This document shows positions 1 through 6,699 of a stretch of 7,942 nt of DNA, in pieces. The position numbers were made by a program, and so were the translations under genes. A model generated the notes under the pieces. It had not been told where the DNA came from, searched no databases, and saw nothing but the letters and a program-made list of their open reading frames with translations. Origin of the DNA: an uncultured Bacillota bacterium (GTDB lineage: Bacteria > Bacillota > Clostridia > Peptostreptococcales > Anaerovoracaceae); contig CAMPBN010000047.1 in NCBI GenBank assembly GCA_946638265.1, forward strand, positions 1 to 7,942. The letters run 5' to 3'. Numbering within the stretch: position 1 is the first letter of the stretch; each line of letters begins with the position of its first letter.

Positions 1-71
1 CGGCGAGTGGAGTCGAACCACCGACCTTCCGGGTATGAACCGGACGCTCTAGCCAGCTAAGCTACACCGCC
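1..71 (-). tRNA. tRNA-Met (CAT), elongator type, 3' end cut by the window
   Basis: Reading the minus strand, the 5' acceptor strand is GGCGGTG (71 down to 65), followed by a D arm (GCTT/GAGC with GG in the loop), an anticodon stem TCCGG/CCGGA closing the loop TTCATAC, a 5-nt variable loop AGGTC and a T arm GGTGG/CCACT with loop TTCGACT. The anticodon is CAT. Only five of the seven 3' acceptor bases are inside the window; the last two, the discriminator and any encoded CCA lie to the left. It has a G at position 1, and its anticodon stem lacks the three consecutive G-C pairs of initiator tRNA, so it is the elongator type. A tRNA-Ile with a lysidine-modified CAT is the alternative, but the acceptor and anticodon stems resemble bacterial elongator Met. 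Confidence 0.96.
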
Positions 72-106
72 ACAAAGCGTTGTCAAAATTGACGACCGCA
101 AGAAAT

Positions 107-135
107 ATACTACCATTTGCAAGCCTTGTTGTCAA
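107..135 (-). promoter_or_regulatory. Sigma-A promoter of the tRNA-Met gene
   Basis: On the minus strand a perfect -35 TTGACA (130-135) is followed by a 17-bp spacer and a -10 TAGTAT (107-112, 4/6 matches). Transcription would start near 100, about 28 nt before the mature tRNA 5' end at 71, which is a normal precursor leader. No gene is visible from 72 to 394 apart from this promoter and the plus-strand promoter at 278-306; the stretch between them is AT-rich. Confidence 0.75.
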
Positions 136-277
136 CCGCTTTTTTCAAATTTCCGCCGGTAACGTTATTTAAATTTTCTCTGTTTGCTTTTTTCATAAAA
201 ACTAAAAATAATCTTAATATTTTGCTCTTTCGGCCGATAATAATGTTAGCAAAGTGTATTCCCTGTGCGGGCAAGGA

Positions 278-306
278 TTGCATAAGTCGCGAAATTTGTT
301 TATAAT
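278..306 (+). promoter_or_regulatory. Promoter for the EEP-fold membrane protein gene
   Basis: TTGCAT (278-283), exactly 17 bp, then a perfect TATAAT (301-306). The expected start near 313 gives an 82-nt leader. This helps choose the start codon at 395: the in-frame upstream ATGs at 254 and 308 lie before the predicted transcription start. Confidence 0.65.
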
Positions 307-394
307 TATGCTACGTAAAAGATTCGCGATTTACGGAGGATACACGGCTTCGTTATCTTCATATTTCCACAATTTCAGACGAAAGGGACTTCTT

Positions 395-1762
395 ATGAAA
401 AAGATAGGAAAAATATTTATAATAATCATCCTGGCCATCGTGCTTGTGGCAGCCGGGATCACCGCCTTCCTCACCATCACGGAATTTAAGCCTGAAGAGG
501 AAGAAGTGTTGGATGTTACGGGTGTAACCGAGAAAAAATTGAATGAAGGCGGCGAATTGACGCTTCTCACATACAACATCGGCTACGGCGGTGTGTCGGC
601 AGATATGGATCTCTACACCGAAGGAGGAGAAGGCGTTAAGGCGAGCACCGAATCCCTTATCAACAGGAACCTGGACTGCATCCGTCTCCTTATGAAAGAG
701 CAGAATTGTGATGTACTCATGCTGCAGACGGTGGACAAAAAGGCAGAACGTTCCTTCAAAGTGGATGAAGTCACATATCTTCGTTCCCTTTTCCCGGGAC
801 TGAGTTCATATGCCCAGAATTACAAATGCAAATTTATCCCGCTTCCGCTCCGGGATCCTTTGGGGAGTGTGGACAGCGGACTTCTTACCATCAACAGATT
901 CCCGGTAACCGAATCCGACCGTCTGGCGCTGGCTTCCGGCTATTCGTGGCCGATGAAACTGTTCAAGCCTAAAAATTGTCTCCAGGTGCAGAGAGTGCTC
1001 CTGGGCGAGATTCCGCCGGCTGAGGTGAAAGCCGAGGAAGAACCGGCAGCAACTGAGGAAGAAAAAGAGGGCGAAGAGGACGAAAAGGAAAAGGAAAAGA
1101 AAAAGAAGAAGGACGATGAGCCTGCACCTGTTTCCATTCCTTCAAACGGCGGTCCTGAGCTCATCATAGTCAACGCACACTTTGAGTCTTTGGACGGCGG
1201 CAGCATCAAGATCGAACAGACCAAGGCTCTGGCCAATTTCGTCAAAGACGAATATGCCAAGGGCAATTATGTAATAATCGGCGGAACGTTCAATCAGACC
1301 TTCCCGGGCAGCGACAGCACGCTTTATCCGCTGCGCGACACCAGCAATTTCCTGCCGGGAGTGCTGGAAGAGACACTCTTCGGCGAAGGATGGAGTTTTG
1401 CATACGACCAGCGCACACCGACCGCAAGACTTTGCAATACTCCGTACAGCGAGCTGGACCCATACGCTCAGCTTTATGTTATCGACGGATTCATCACATC
1501 TCCGAATGTATCCGTTAAAGGCGTATATACCATAGACACAGGCTTCAAATTTTCCAACCACCAGCCGGTAAAGCTGAGAGTGCAGCTCAAAGCTTCTGGC
1601 ACGGCAGTGATCGGACAGCCTGAACCGCAGCCGGCTGCAGAGACGGCAGATGCAACAGGCGGCGCAGTGGCCGCACCCGGCATGACAGCCGGAAACGGCG
1701 GCTTTGCCATCGGAGAGGGCGTTCTGGCCACGGACGGAACGATCATAGAGGGTACCAACTAG
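395..1762 (+). CDS. Membrane-anchored EEP-fold protein, catalytic residues degenerate
   Basis: 455 aa. The start ATG follows AAAGGGA (382-388) by 6 nt. Residues 1-28 are KK followed by a hydrophobic stretch, a signal-anchor; the rest should be outside the membrane. The endonuclease/exonuclease/phosphatase fold is recognisable: TYNI (59-62, first strand with the conserved Asn), DVLMLQ (106-111), NAHF (260-263), GGxFNQ (296-301), YVIDGF (361-366) and SNHQPV (387-392). Family members normally have LQE, GDFN and SDH; here these read LQT (Thr112), GGTFN (Thr298) and SNH (Asn388), so three acidic metal or base residues are missing. The three Asn/His positions at 61, 262 and 389 and Asp364 remain. 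A roughly 44-residue E/K/P-rich insert (209-252) interrupts the domain, and residues 400-455 are a low-complexity Ala/Gly tail. The gene stands alone, with its own promoter and terminator. The fold is fairly sure; activity is doubtful and the biological role is unknown. Confidence 0.82.
   Translation: MKKIGKIFIIIILAIVLVAAGITAFLTITEFKPEEEEVLDVTGVTEKKLNEGGELTLLTYNIGYGGVSADMDLYTEGGEGVKASTESLINRNLDCIRLLMKEQNCDVLMLQTVDKKAERSFKVDEVTYLRSLFPGLSSYAQNYKCKFIPLPLRDPLGSVDSGLLTINRFPVTESDRLALASGYSWPMKLFKPKNCLQVQRVLLGEIPPAEVKAEEEPAATEEEKEGEEDEKEKEKKKKKDDEPAPVSIPSNGGPELIIVNAHFESLDGGSIKIEQTKALANFVKDEYAKGNYVIIGGTFNQTFPGSDSTLYPLRDTSNFLPGVLEETLFGEGWSFAYDQRTPTARLCNTPYSELDPYAQLYVIDGFITSPNVSVKGVYTIDTGFKFSNHQPVKLRVQLKASGTAVIGQPEPQPAAETADATGGAVAAPGMTAGNGGFAIGEGVLATDGTIIEGTN
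1082..1113 (+). repeat. Purine-only run with GAAAAG hexamer repeats inside the EEP gene
   Basis: A 32-nt run of only A and G that starts with three exact GAAAAG copies (1082-1099) and continues into degenerate AAG units. In frame it encodes alternating Glu-Lys, then a Lys run. It is the core of the charged insert and looks like the product of replication slippage in whole codons. Confidence 0.8.
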
Positions 1763-1804
1763 CCCGGTACAATATCATACAAGTTGTTAAAGAAAAGACA
1801 TTCT

Positions 1805-1838
1805 ACCCCAAAATTTCGGTTTTGGGGTCTTTCTTTTG
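1805..1838 (+). terminator. Rho-independent terminator after the EEP-fold gene
   Basis: The stem ACCCCAAAA (1805-1813) pairs perfectly with TTTTGGGGT (1820-1828) around the loop TTTCGG and is followed by CTTTCTTTT. Upstream AAAGAAAAGA can pair with the T-rich tail, so the hairpin could also stop transcription coming from the other side. It lies 43 nt after the stop codon. Confidence 0.88.
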
Positions 1839-2065
1839 CGGAAAATGCATCTTTATGCAAAAACTGCCAAATGCCCAAAAACTTGAAAAGGCTTAATTTG
1901 CGCAAGAAATGGTCAATCTTGCGGTGAGAATTTTCAGACAAAGCGAGGTCTTTGCTCGAAAAAGGGCAAAACGAATTCGCTCTAATCCGCTTGAAATTAA
2001 CGCTTGAGCACCGATTTGTGAAAAAAATAATTTATAATTTTTAATCAGCATATGCATAATAATTC
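1839..2065. other. Non-coding gap between the EEP-fold gene and the antiporter gene
   Basis: No convincing gene is visible here. One small inverted repeat is present: CGCAAGA (1901-1907) and TCTTGCG (1917-1923) with a 9-nt loop; no T-run follows. The last 45 bases before the -35 at 2066 are very AT-rich and contain an isolated TATAAT (2033-2038) with no -35 at a usable distance; this stretch could serve as an UP element for the promoter that follows. Confidence 0.55.
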
Positions 2066-2094
2066 TTGACAAGGTTGCTCACAGTCAGTAAAAT
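2066..2094 (+). promoter_or_regulatory. Strong sigma-A promoter of the NhaC-family antiporter gene
   Basis: A perfect TTGACA (2066-2071), 17-bp spacer and TAAAAT (2089-2094, 5/6). The predicted start is near 2101, giving a leader of about 50 nt. An A/T-rich tract directly upstream fits an UP element. Confidence 0.82.
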
Positions 2095-2102
2095 GGCAAT
2101 TG

Positions 2103-2117
2103 CGTGCGCTTCGCACG
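2103..2117 (+). promoter_or_regulatory. Hairpin at the very 5' end of the antiporter mRNA
   Basis: CGTGCG (2103-2108) and CGCACG (2112-2117) pair perfectly around a CTT loop, starting within a few bases of the predicted transcription start. Such 5'-terminal stems commonly protect an mRNA from end-dependent decay. It is too far from the AGGAGG (2139-2144) to block it, and no T-run follows, so it is not a terminator. Confidence 0.55.
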
Positions 2118-2149
2118 ACAAGATAAAAGAGAACCATTAGGAGGTAAAA

Positions 2150-3625
2150 ATGGGCTTTATTAAAGGGTTACTAAAGTTTTGTCCGGTATTTGTTCTCGCC
2201 GGACTCATGATCGCAGGTCAAGACGCAATGATAGCTGCACCGCTGGCATTTTTCAGTGCAGTCATCATCGCCATGATCGTAGAAAAGAAAAAATGGCAGG
2301 AATGTCTGGACGCTGCTATGGGTTCTGTTAAGAACATCCTGGTTGCGCTCTTCATTCTGATGCTGGCCTATACCATGGCCAACTGCTTCATGGGATACGG
2401 AGTAGGTGCATCCATCGTGCTCATCGCTTTGAAGCTGGGTATCACAGCCAAGACTGTAGCTATGATCGGTCTGGTATGTACAGGCATCCTTTCCGTTGCA
2501 ACAGGTACATCCTGGGGAACATTCGCTGCTTGCGCTCCGATTTTCCTGTGGCTGTCCCACATCGTAGGCGGCGACATCTACCTGACAGTATGCGCTATCG
2601 CAGGCGGAGCTTGCTTCGGTGATAACATCGGACTTATCTCCGATACCACCATCGTATCTTCCGGTATCCAGGGTGTACAGGTAGTGGACAGAATCAGACA
2701 CCAGGGTGTTTGGTCCGTATCCTGCCTGATCCTTGCGGCCATCGCATTCTTCGTTGCAGGTAATGTTATGGGTCTTTCCGGTGAAGCTGTTGCCAACTTC
2801 AACCTTTATGACAATCTCTCCGAGGATGCCATCGCATATCTGGCAGAGAACAAGCCTATCGCACTTGATCTCCTTTCACAGGTAGACGGCGGCGTAGCGC
2901 TTTATATGTGTATTCCGCTGATTCTGGTAATTGTTCTAGCAATCGCAGGTTTCAACACATTTGCATGCATCGGCTCCGGAATCATTTCTTCATATGTTCT
3001 GGGAATTTTCGCAGGTACTGCAGGCAACATCCAGAGCTTCCTGGATGACTATATGTATGCGGGTATCGAAGATGCAGGTTCATGGGTAATCCCTATGATG
3101 ATGTGGGTTGCAGCATTCGGCGGCGTAATGCAGCTGATGGATGCTTTCGCACCTCTTGCAGTTCTGATCGGAAAGATTTCCAGAAAAGTACGCCACCTGA
3201 TGGGTTGGAACGCGGTTCTTTCTCTGCTGGGCAATGCTGCTCTTTCCGACGAAATGGCGCAGATCGTAACTATCGGACCTGTTATCAAGCAGGTTACGGA
3301 CGACAATGTTTATTGCGAAACTGAAGAAGCCAGATACAAGCTGGCCCTCAGAAATGCCACATTCGGCGATGCTATGGGTGTATTCGGTTCACAGCTGATC
3401 CCTTGGCACGTATATCTCGGATTCTATGTAGGTGTGGCAGCAGCCGTATATCCGCTTGCTCACCTGACACAGATCGACTTCATCAAGTTCCACTTCATGG
3501 CTATGATCGCAGTCGGATCACTGATCCTTCTGACATTCTCCGGACTGGACAGATTCGTTCCGCTCTTCGGAATGCCAAAAGAACCTGTGGTACAGCTGAA
3601 GAAAAACATGAAAGTATCACAGTAG
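2150..3625 (+). CDS. NhaC-family Na+/H+ (or related) antiporter
   Basis: 491 aa integral membrane protein, starting 5 nt after a perfect AGGAGG. The NhaC family (ion transporter superfamily, relatives of Bacillus NhaC and the malate/lactate antiporter MleN) is shown by ATGTSWGTF (117-125), the GDxxxxISDTT signature (157-167, here GDNIGLISDTT) followed by VDRIRHQ (179-185), and in the second half NAALSDEMAQ (362-371) and RNATFGDAMG with SQLIPWH (401-420). About a dozen hydrophobic segments are spread along the sequence, with two related halves, as expected of the fold. Classical NhaC proteins usually have GDHxSPISDTT; the His and Ser-Pro are replaced here, which suggests a separate subgroup whose substrate may differ (Na+/H+ exchange, or exchange of an organic or amino acid). 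Single-gene transcription unit with its own promoter and terminator. The family is confident, the substrate is not; no symbol is assigned for that reason. Confidence 0.9.
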   Translation: MGFIKGLLKFCPVFVLAGLMIAGQDAMIAAPLAFFSAVIIAMIVEKKKWQECLDAAMGSVKNILVALFILMLAYTMANCFMGYGVGASIVLIALKLGITAKTVAMIGLVCTGILSVATGTSWGTFAACAPIFLWLSHIVGGDIYLTVCAIAGGACFGDNIGLISDTTIVSSGIQGVQVVDRIRHQGVWSVSCLILAAIAFFVAGNVMGLSGEAVANFNLYDNLSEDAIAYLAENKPIALDLLSQVDGGVALYMCIPLILVIVLAIAGFNTFACIGSGIISSYVLGIFAGTAGNIQSFLDDYMYAGIEDAGSWVIPMMMWVAAFGGVMQLMDAFAPLAVLIGKISRKVRHLMGWNAVLSLLGNAALSDEMAQIVTIGPVIKQVTDDNVYCETEEARYKLALRNATFGDAMGVFGSQLIPWHVYLGFYVGVAAAVYPLAHLTQIDFIKFHFMAMIAVGSLILLTFSGLDRFVPLFGMPKEPVVQLKKNMKVSQ

Positions 3626-3658
3626 TATACTATAGCCGGCAAACATTGAGAACACTGG

Positions 3659-3685
3659 GCCTCGGGGATTTCCCCGGGGCTTTTT
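3659..3685 (+). terminator. Rho-independent terminator after the antiporter gene
   Basis: GCCTCGGGG (3659-3667) pairs with CCCCGGGGC (3672-3680), one T-G wobble, around an ATTT loop, and is followed directly by TTTTT (3681-3685). It lies 33 nt after the stop codon. Confidence 0.93.
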
Positions 3686-3700
3686 ATGTTCCTTTGTCTA

Positions 3701-3729
3701 TTGACTTACGGCAAAAATTCTACTATTAT
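3701..3729 (+). promoter_or_regulatory. Upstream candidate promoter for ppdK
   Basis: TTGACT (3701-3706), 17-bp spacer, TATTAT (3724-3729); each box has 5/6 matches. It would start transcription near 3736 and give a leader of about 180 nt for ppdK. Confidence 0.6.
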
Positions 3730-3794
3730 ACTGTGTGGTGAGCTTACAGAAAATTTTTAATATATTTTCTTTTGCTTTCCGTGATTTTCAACTA

Positions 3795-3823
3795 TTGCAC
3801 AAAATTTGTGCCTGTGCTAAAAT
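3795..3823 (+). promoter_or_regulatory. Proximal candidate promoter for ppdK
   Basis: TTGCAC (3795-3800), 17-bp spacer, TAAAAT (3818-3823). The predicted start near 3830 gives a leader of about 86 nt. A perfect palindrome overlaps its -35 box and spacer. Confidence 0.6.
3797..3811. promoter_or_regulatory. 15-bp palindrome overlapping the proximal ppdK promoter, candidate operator
   Basis: GCACAAA and TTTGTGC are exact inverted copies around a single central A. The site covers the last four bases of the -35 box and 11 bases of the spacer, where a bound repressor would block RNA polymerase. It also lies downstream of the upstream promoter, so it could act as a roadblock there. I do not recognise the regulator; a hairpin role is less likely because the loop would be too small. 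Confidence 0.5.
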
Positions 3824-3848
3824 AGCATTGTATACAAAGCAGAAAACC

Positions 3849-3892
3849 GCATCCAAAATTAAAAAATGAATTCAATAAGAAAAATTGGATGC
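3849..3892 (+). repeat. Inverted repeat in the ppdK leader
   Basis: GCATCCAA (3849-3856) and TTGGATGC (3885-3892) are perfect 8-bp inverted copies separated by 28 AT-rich bases. In the mRNA this would make a long-looped stem ending 8 nt before AAGGAG (3901-3906). No T-run follows, so it is not a terminator. It may shape access to the ribosome binding site. Confidence 0.5.
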
Positions 3893-3915
3893 AGTGTGAG
3901 AAGGAGATCATTAAT

Positions 3916-6537
3916 ATGGAAAAGTTTGTTTATTCCTTCAACGAAGGATCCAAAGACATGCGCAGCCTCCTGGGAGGAAAGGGAGCCAACCTGGCTGAAA
4001 TGACCAAAATCGGTCTGCCGGTACCGTTCGGTTTCACTGTTACCACCGAGGCATGCAACAAGTATTATGAAGAAAAATGCACCATTTCCGACAGCATCGT
4101 TGCAGAAATCTACGAAAAGCTGGCTGAACTGGAAAATGTAACAGGCAAGAAGCTGGGTGATGTAAACAATCCGTTGCTGGTTTCCGTTCGTTCCGGTGCC
4201 GCTTTCTCCATGCCGGGCATGATGGATACCATCCTGAATCTGGGCCTGAACGACAATACCGTAGAAGGAATCGCCAAGCTCACTTCCAACGAAAGATTTG
4301 CATATGACTCCTATCGCAGATTTATTCAGATGTTTGGCGATGTTGTAATGGAAATTTCCAAGTCCAAGTTTGATGCCATCTTTGACGCAGTCAAGGAAAA
4401 GAACGGCTGCAAATTTGACGTTGAACTTTCCACGGAAAATCTGAAGGAAATCATCGTAGGATACAAAAAGCTGGTTAAGGAAGAAATGGGGAGAGAATTC
4501 CCGCAGGATCCGAAAGACCAGCTGATGGAGGCTGTTAAGGCCGTATTCAGATCCTGGAACAACGAAAGAGCTATCCTCTACAGACAGCTCAATGACATTC
4601 CGGGAGACCTGGGCACAGCCGTAAACGTACAGTCCATGGTATTCGGTAACATGGGCGACACTTCCGGCACAGGCGTTGCATTCACACGTAACCCAGCAAC
4701 AGGCGAAAACAAAGTCTTCGGCGAATTCCTGGTAAACGCACAGGGCGAAGACGTAGTAGCAGGTATCCGTACACCGCAGCCTATCGCAGAGATGGCTCAG
4801 GCCTTCCCTGAAGTATATGAAAAATTCACTGAAATCGCAGAAATCCTGGAAAAGCATTACCAGGATATGCAGGATATGGAGTTTACGGTAGAAAGAGGCA
4901 AGCTCTTCATGCTCCAGACCAGAAATGCCAAGAGAACAGCAGCTGCTGCAGTTAAGATTGCGGTAGACATGGTATCCGAAGGACTCATCGACAAAGAAAC
5001 GGCCATCATGCGCGTGGAGCCTTCTCAGATCGACCAGCTGCTCCACCCTACATTCAGCGTATCCGATCTGGAAAACGCAAAGAAGATCGCAAAGGGTCTG
5101 CCGGCTTCTCCGGGAGCTGCATGTGGCATGATCTACTTCAATGCGGCTGACGCTGAAAAGGCAGTGGCAGAAGGCAAGAAAGCAGTCCTCGTTCGTCAGG
5201 AAACTTCTCCGGAAGACCTGGCAGGTATGGTAGCTGCAGAAGGTATCCTGACAGCTCGCGGCGGTATGACTTCTCACGCTGCAGTAGTAGCTCGTGGTAT
5301 GGGTAAATGCTGCGTTGCAGGCTGCTCCGAGATCGCAGTAAGCGAAGAAAACAAGACGCTGAAAATCGGCGATGTTACGTACAAAGAAGGAGATTTCATC
5401 TCCCTGGACGGCTCCACAGGCGTGGTTTACGAAGGCAAGATTAAGACTCAGGCACCTGAGCTTTCAGGCGACTTCGGCACTATCATGCAGTGGGCTGACG
5501 AAATCCGCACACTCAAGGTAAGAACCAATGCGGACAACCCAAGAGACGCAAAGCAGGCAGTAGCATTCGGCGCAGAAGGTATCGGCCTCTGCCGTACAGA
5601 GCACATGTTCTTTGAAGAAGAGAGAATTCCTGCCGTAAGAAGAATGATCATGGCAGATTCCGAAGAGGAAAGACGCGAAGCTCTGGCCAAGCTCCTGCCT
5701 TACCAGAAGGGCGACTTCAAGGGCATCTACGAGGCAATGGGCGACCGTCCGGTAACCATCCGTCTTCTCGACCCACCTCTCCACGAGTTCGTTCCGCACA
5801 CAGACGAAGAAATGAAGGTTCTCTCCGAGCAGATCGGCGTTCCGTTCGAAAAGCTCCAGGCCAAGGGTGCAGAACTCCACGAGTTCAACCCTATGCTGGG
5901 ACACAGAGGCTGCCGTTTGGCTGTAACTTACCCTGAAATCGCAGAGATGCAGGCAGAAGCCATCATCATGGCTGCCATCGAGCTCAATCGCGAAAAGGGC
6001 ATGAACATCGTGCCTGAAATCATGATTCCGCTGGTAGGCTCCAAGAAGGAACTTGCTTTCGTAAAGAAAGTGGTAGTGGAGACCATCGAACGCTGCTTCG
6101 AAAGAGAAGGCGTGAAGTTTGAATACATGGTAGGTACCATGATCGAGGTGCCAAGAGCAGCCCTGACTGCAGACGAGATCGCAGAAGAAGCTGAATTCTT
6201 CTCCTTCGGTACCAACGACCTGACTCAGATGACTCTGGGCTTCTCGCGTGACGACACAGGCAAGATCATCAAGGAATACAGATCTCTGGGCATCTTCGAC
6301 GAAGATCCGTTCCAGTCTCTGGACCAGACAGGCGTAGGCAAGCTGGTGGAGATGGCTGTTAAGCTCGGAAAGGCTACCCGCCCGAACATCAAGCTGGGTA
6401 TCTGCGGAGAGCACGGCGGAGATCCTAAGACTATCGATTTCTGCCACAGAACAGGCCTGACATATGTCTCCTGTTCCCCATTCCGCGTTCCGATCGCAAG
6501 ACTCGCCGCCGCGCAGGCAGCTATCAGAAATAAGTAG
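3916..6537 (+). CDS. ppdK: Pyruvate, phosphate dikinase
   Basis: 873 aa, essentially the length of the well-studied Clostridium symbiosum enzyme. It interconverts ATP + Pi + pyruvate and AMP + PPi + phosphoenolpyruvate in the cytosol. Order: N-terminal ATP-binding domain with GGKGANLAEM (20-29, Lys22), SVRSG (90-94, Arg92), SGTGVAFTRNP (250-260), MEF (Glu322) and LQTRN (Arg336); the swivelling phosphohistidine domain with ARGGMTSHAAVVAR (447-460), phospho-acceptor His454 and neighbouring regulatory-type Thr452; and the PEP/pyruvate barrel with GLCRTEHMFF (557-566), MIEVPRA, FGTNDLTQM (764-772) and GICGEHGGDP (828-837, acid/base Cys830). All key residues seen are kept. The ATG at 3916 was chosen over the in-frame ATG at 3889 because AAGGAG precedes it by 9 nt, the upstream ATG falls inside an inverted-repeat arm, and the N terminus then matches the family. 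Codon choice is strongly biased, as in a highly expressed gene. It forms a monocistronic unit; no PPDK regulatory kinase/phosphatase gene is in the window. Confidence 0.99.
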   Translation: MEKFVYSFNEGSKDMRSLLGGKGANLAEMTKIGLPVPFGFTVTTEACNKYYEEKCTISDSIVAEIYEKLAELENVTGKKLGDVNNPLLVSVRSGAAFSMPGMMDTILNLGLNDNTVEGIAKLTSNERFAYDSYRRFIQMFGDVVMEISKSKFDAIFDAVKEKNGCKFDVELSTENLKEIIVGYKKLVKEEMGREFPQDPKDQLMEAVKAVFRSWNNERAILYRQLNDIPGDLGTAVNVQSMVFGNMGDTSGTGVAFTRNPATGENKVFGEFLVNAQGEDVVAGIRTPQPIAEMAQAFPEVYEKFTEIAEILEKHYQDMQDMEFTVERGKLFMLQTRNAKRTAAAAVKIAVDMVSEGLIDKETAIMRVEPSQIDQLLHPTFSVSDLENAKKIAKGLPASPGAACGMIYFNAADAEKAVAEGKKAVLVRQETSPEDLAGMVAAEGILTARGGMTSHAAVVARGMGKCCVAGCSEIAVSEENKTLKIGDVTYKEGDFISLDGSTGVVYEGKIKTQAPELSGDFGTIMQWADEIRTLKVRTNADNPRDAKQAVAFGAEGIGLCRTEHMFFEEERIPAVRRMIMADSEEERREALAKLLPYQKGDFKGIYEAMGDRPVTIRLLDPPLHEFVPHTDEEMKVLSEQIGVPFEKLQAKGAELHEFNPMLGHRGCRLAVTYPEIAEMQAEAIIMAAIELNREKGMNIVPEIMIPLVGSKKELAFVKKVVVETIERCFEREGVKFEYMVGTMIEVPRAALTADEIAEEAEFFSFGTNDLTQMTLGFSRDDTGKIIKEYRSLGIFDEDPFQSLDQTGVGKLVEMAVKLGKATRPNIKLGICGEHGGDPKTIDFCHRTGLTYVSCSPFRVPIARLAAAQAAIRNK

Positions 6538-6555
6538 TTGAATACTTGAACCAAT

Positions 6556-6585
6556 GCGTGCTCGGGGAAATCCGGGCGCGCTTTT
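6556..6585 (+). terminator. Rho-independent terminator after ppdK
   Basis: GCGTGCTCGG (6556-6565) pairs with CCGGGCGCGC (6572-6581), with two G-T wobbles, around the loop GGAAAT, followed by TTTT. It begins 18 nt after the stop codon. Confidence 0.87.
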
Positions 6586-6634
6586 CACAAAAAAGAATTC
6601 CAAAATGTTGATACTGCAAATACATCAAAAAGTA

Positions 6635-6663
6635 TTGACATAAGGAAAAATATAAAGTAAACT
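6635..6663 (+). promoter_or_regulatory. Promoter of the DUF3793-flavodoxin operon
   Basis: A perfect TTGACA (6635-6640), 17-bp spacer and TAAACT (6658-6663, 4/6). The predicted start near 6670 falls inside the first of two dyads, so a protein bound there would clash with RNA polymerase. The weak -10 with a perfect -35 is typical of regulated promoters. Confidence 0.62.
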
Positions 6664-6664
6664 G

Positions 6665-6692
6665 TAATCGGTTAGCAGAAGCTAACCGATTA
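6665..6692. promoter_or_regulatory. Dyad 1: 12-bp arms with core GTTAGC-N4-GCTAAC
   Basis: TAATCGGTTAGC (6665-6676) and GCTAACCGATTA (6681-6692) are perfect inverted copies around AGAA. The site covers the predicted transcription start. As DNA it is a candidate operator; as RNA it would form a stable stem with a 4-nt loop, followed by a weak T-rich run (TATTTT), which is a poor but not impossible attenuator. Confidence 0.7.
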
Positions 6693-6699
6693 TTTTGAA

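Noticed and set aside
335..345. Shine-Dalgarno-like GGAGGA suggesting a small leader gene
   Set aside because: No ATG, GTG or TTG start lies at a usable distance downstream.
254..394. Extending the EEP-fold protein to the in-frame ATGs at 254 or 308
   Set aside because: These lie upstream of the predicted transcription start from TATAAT (301-306) and lack ribosome sites, whereas the ATG at 395 has AAAGGGA and begins a proper signal-anchor.
1759..1941. Minus-strand 60-codon frame after the EEP-fold gene
   Set aside because: It runs through a clear terminator hairpin, has no ribosome site and resembles no known protein.
2033..2038. Perfect TATAAT as an additional promoter
   Set aside because: No -35-like hexamer lies 15-19 bp upstream; the nearest TTGA-type sequences are at the wrong distance. 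It is probably part of the AT-rich tract.
3859..6603. Long minus-strand open frames (up to about 470 codons) opposite ppdK
   Set aside because: They lie wholly antisense to an unambiguous, fully conserved PPDK, have odd Cys/His/Ser-rich composition and no ribosome sites; they are by-products of the biased codon use of ppdK.
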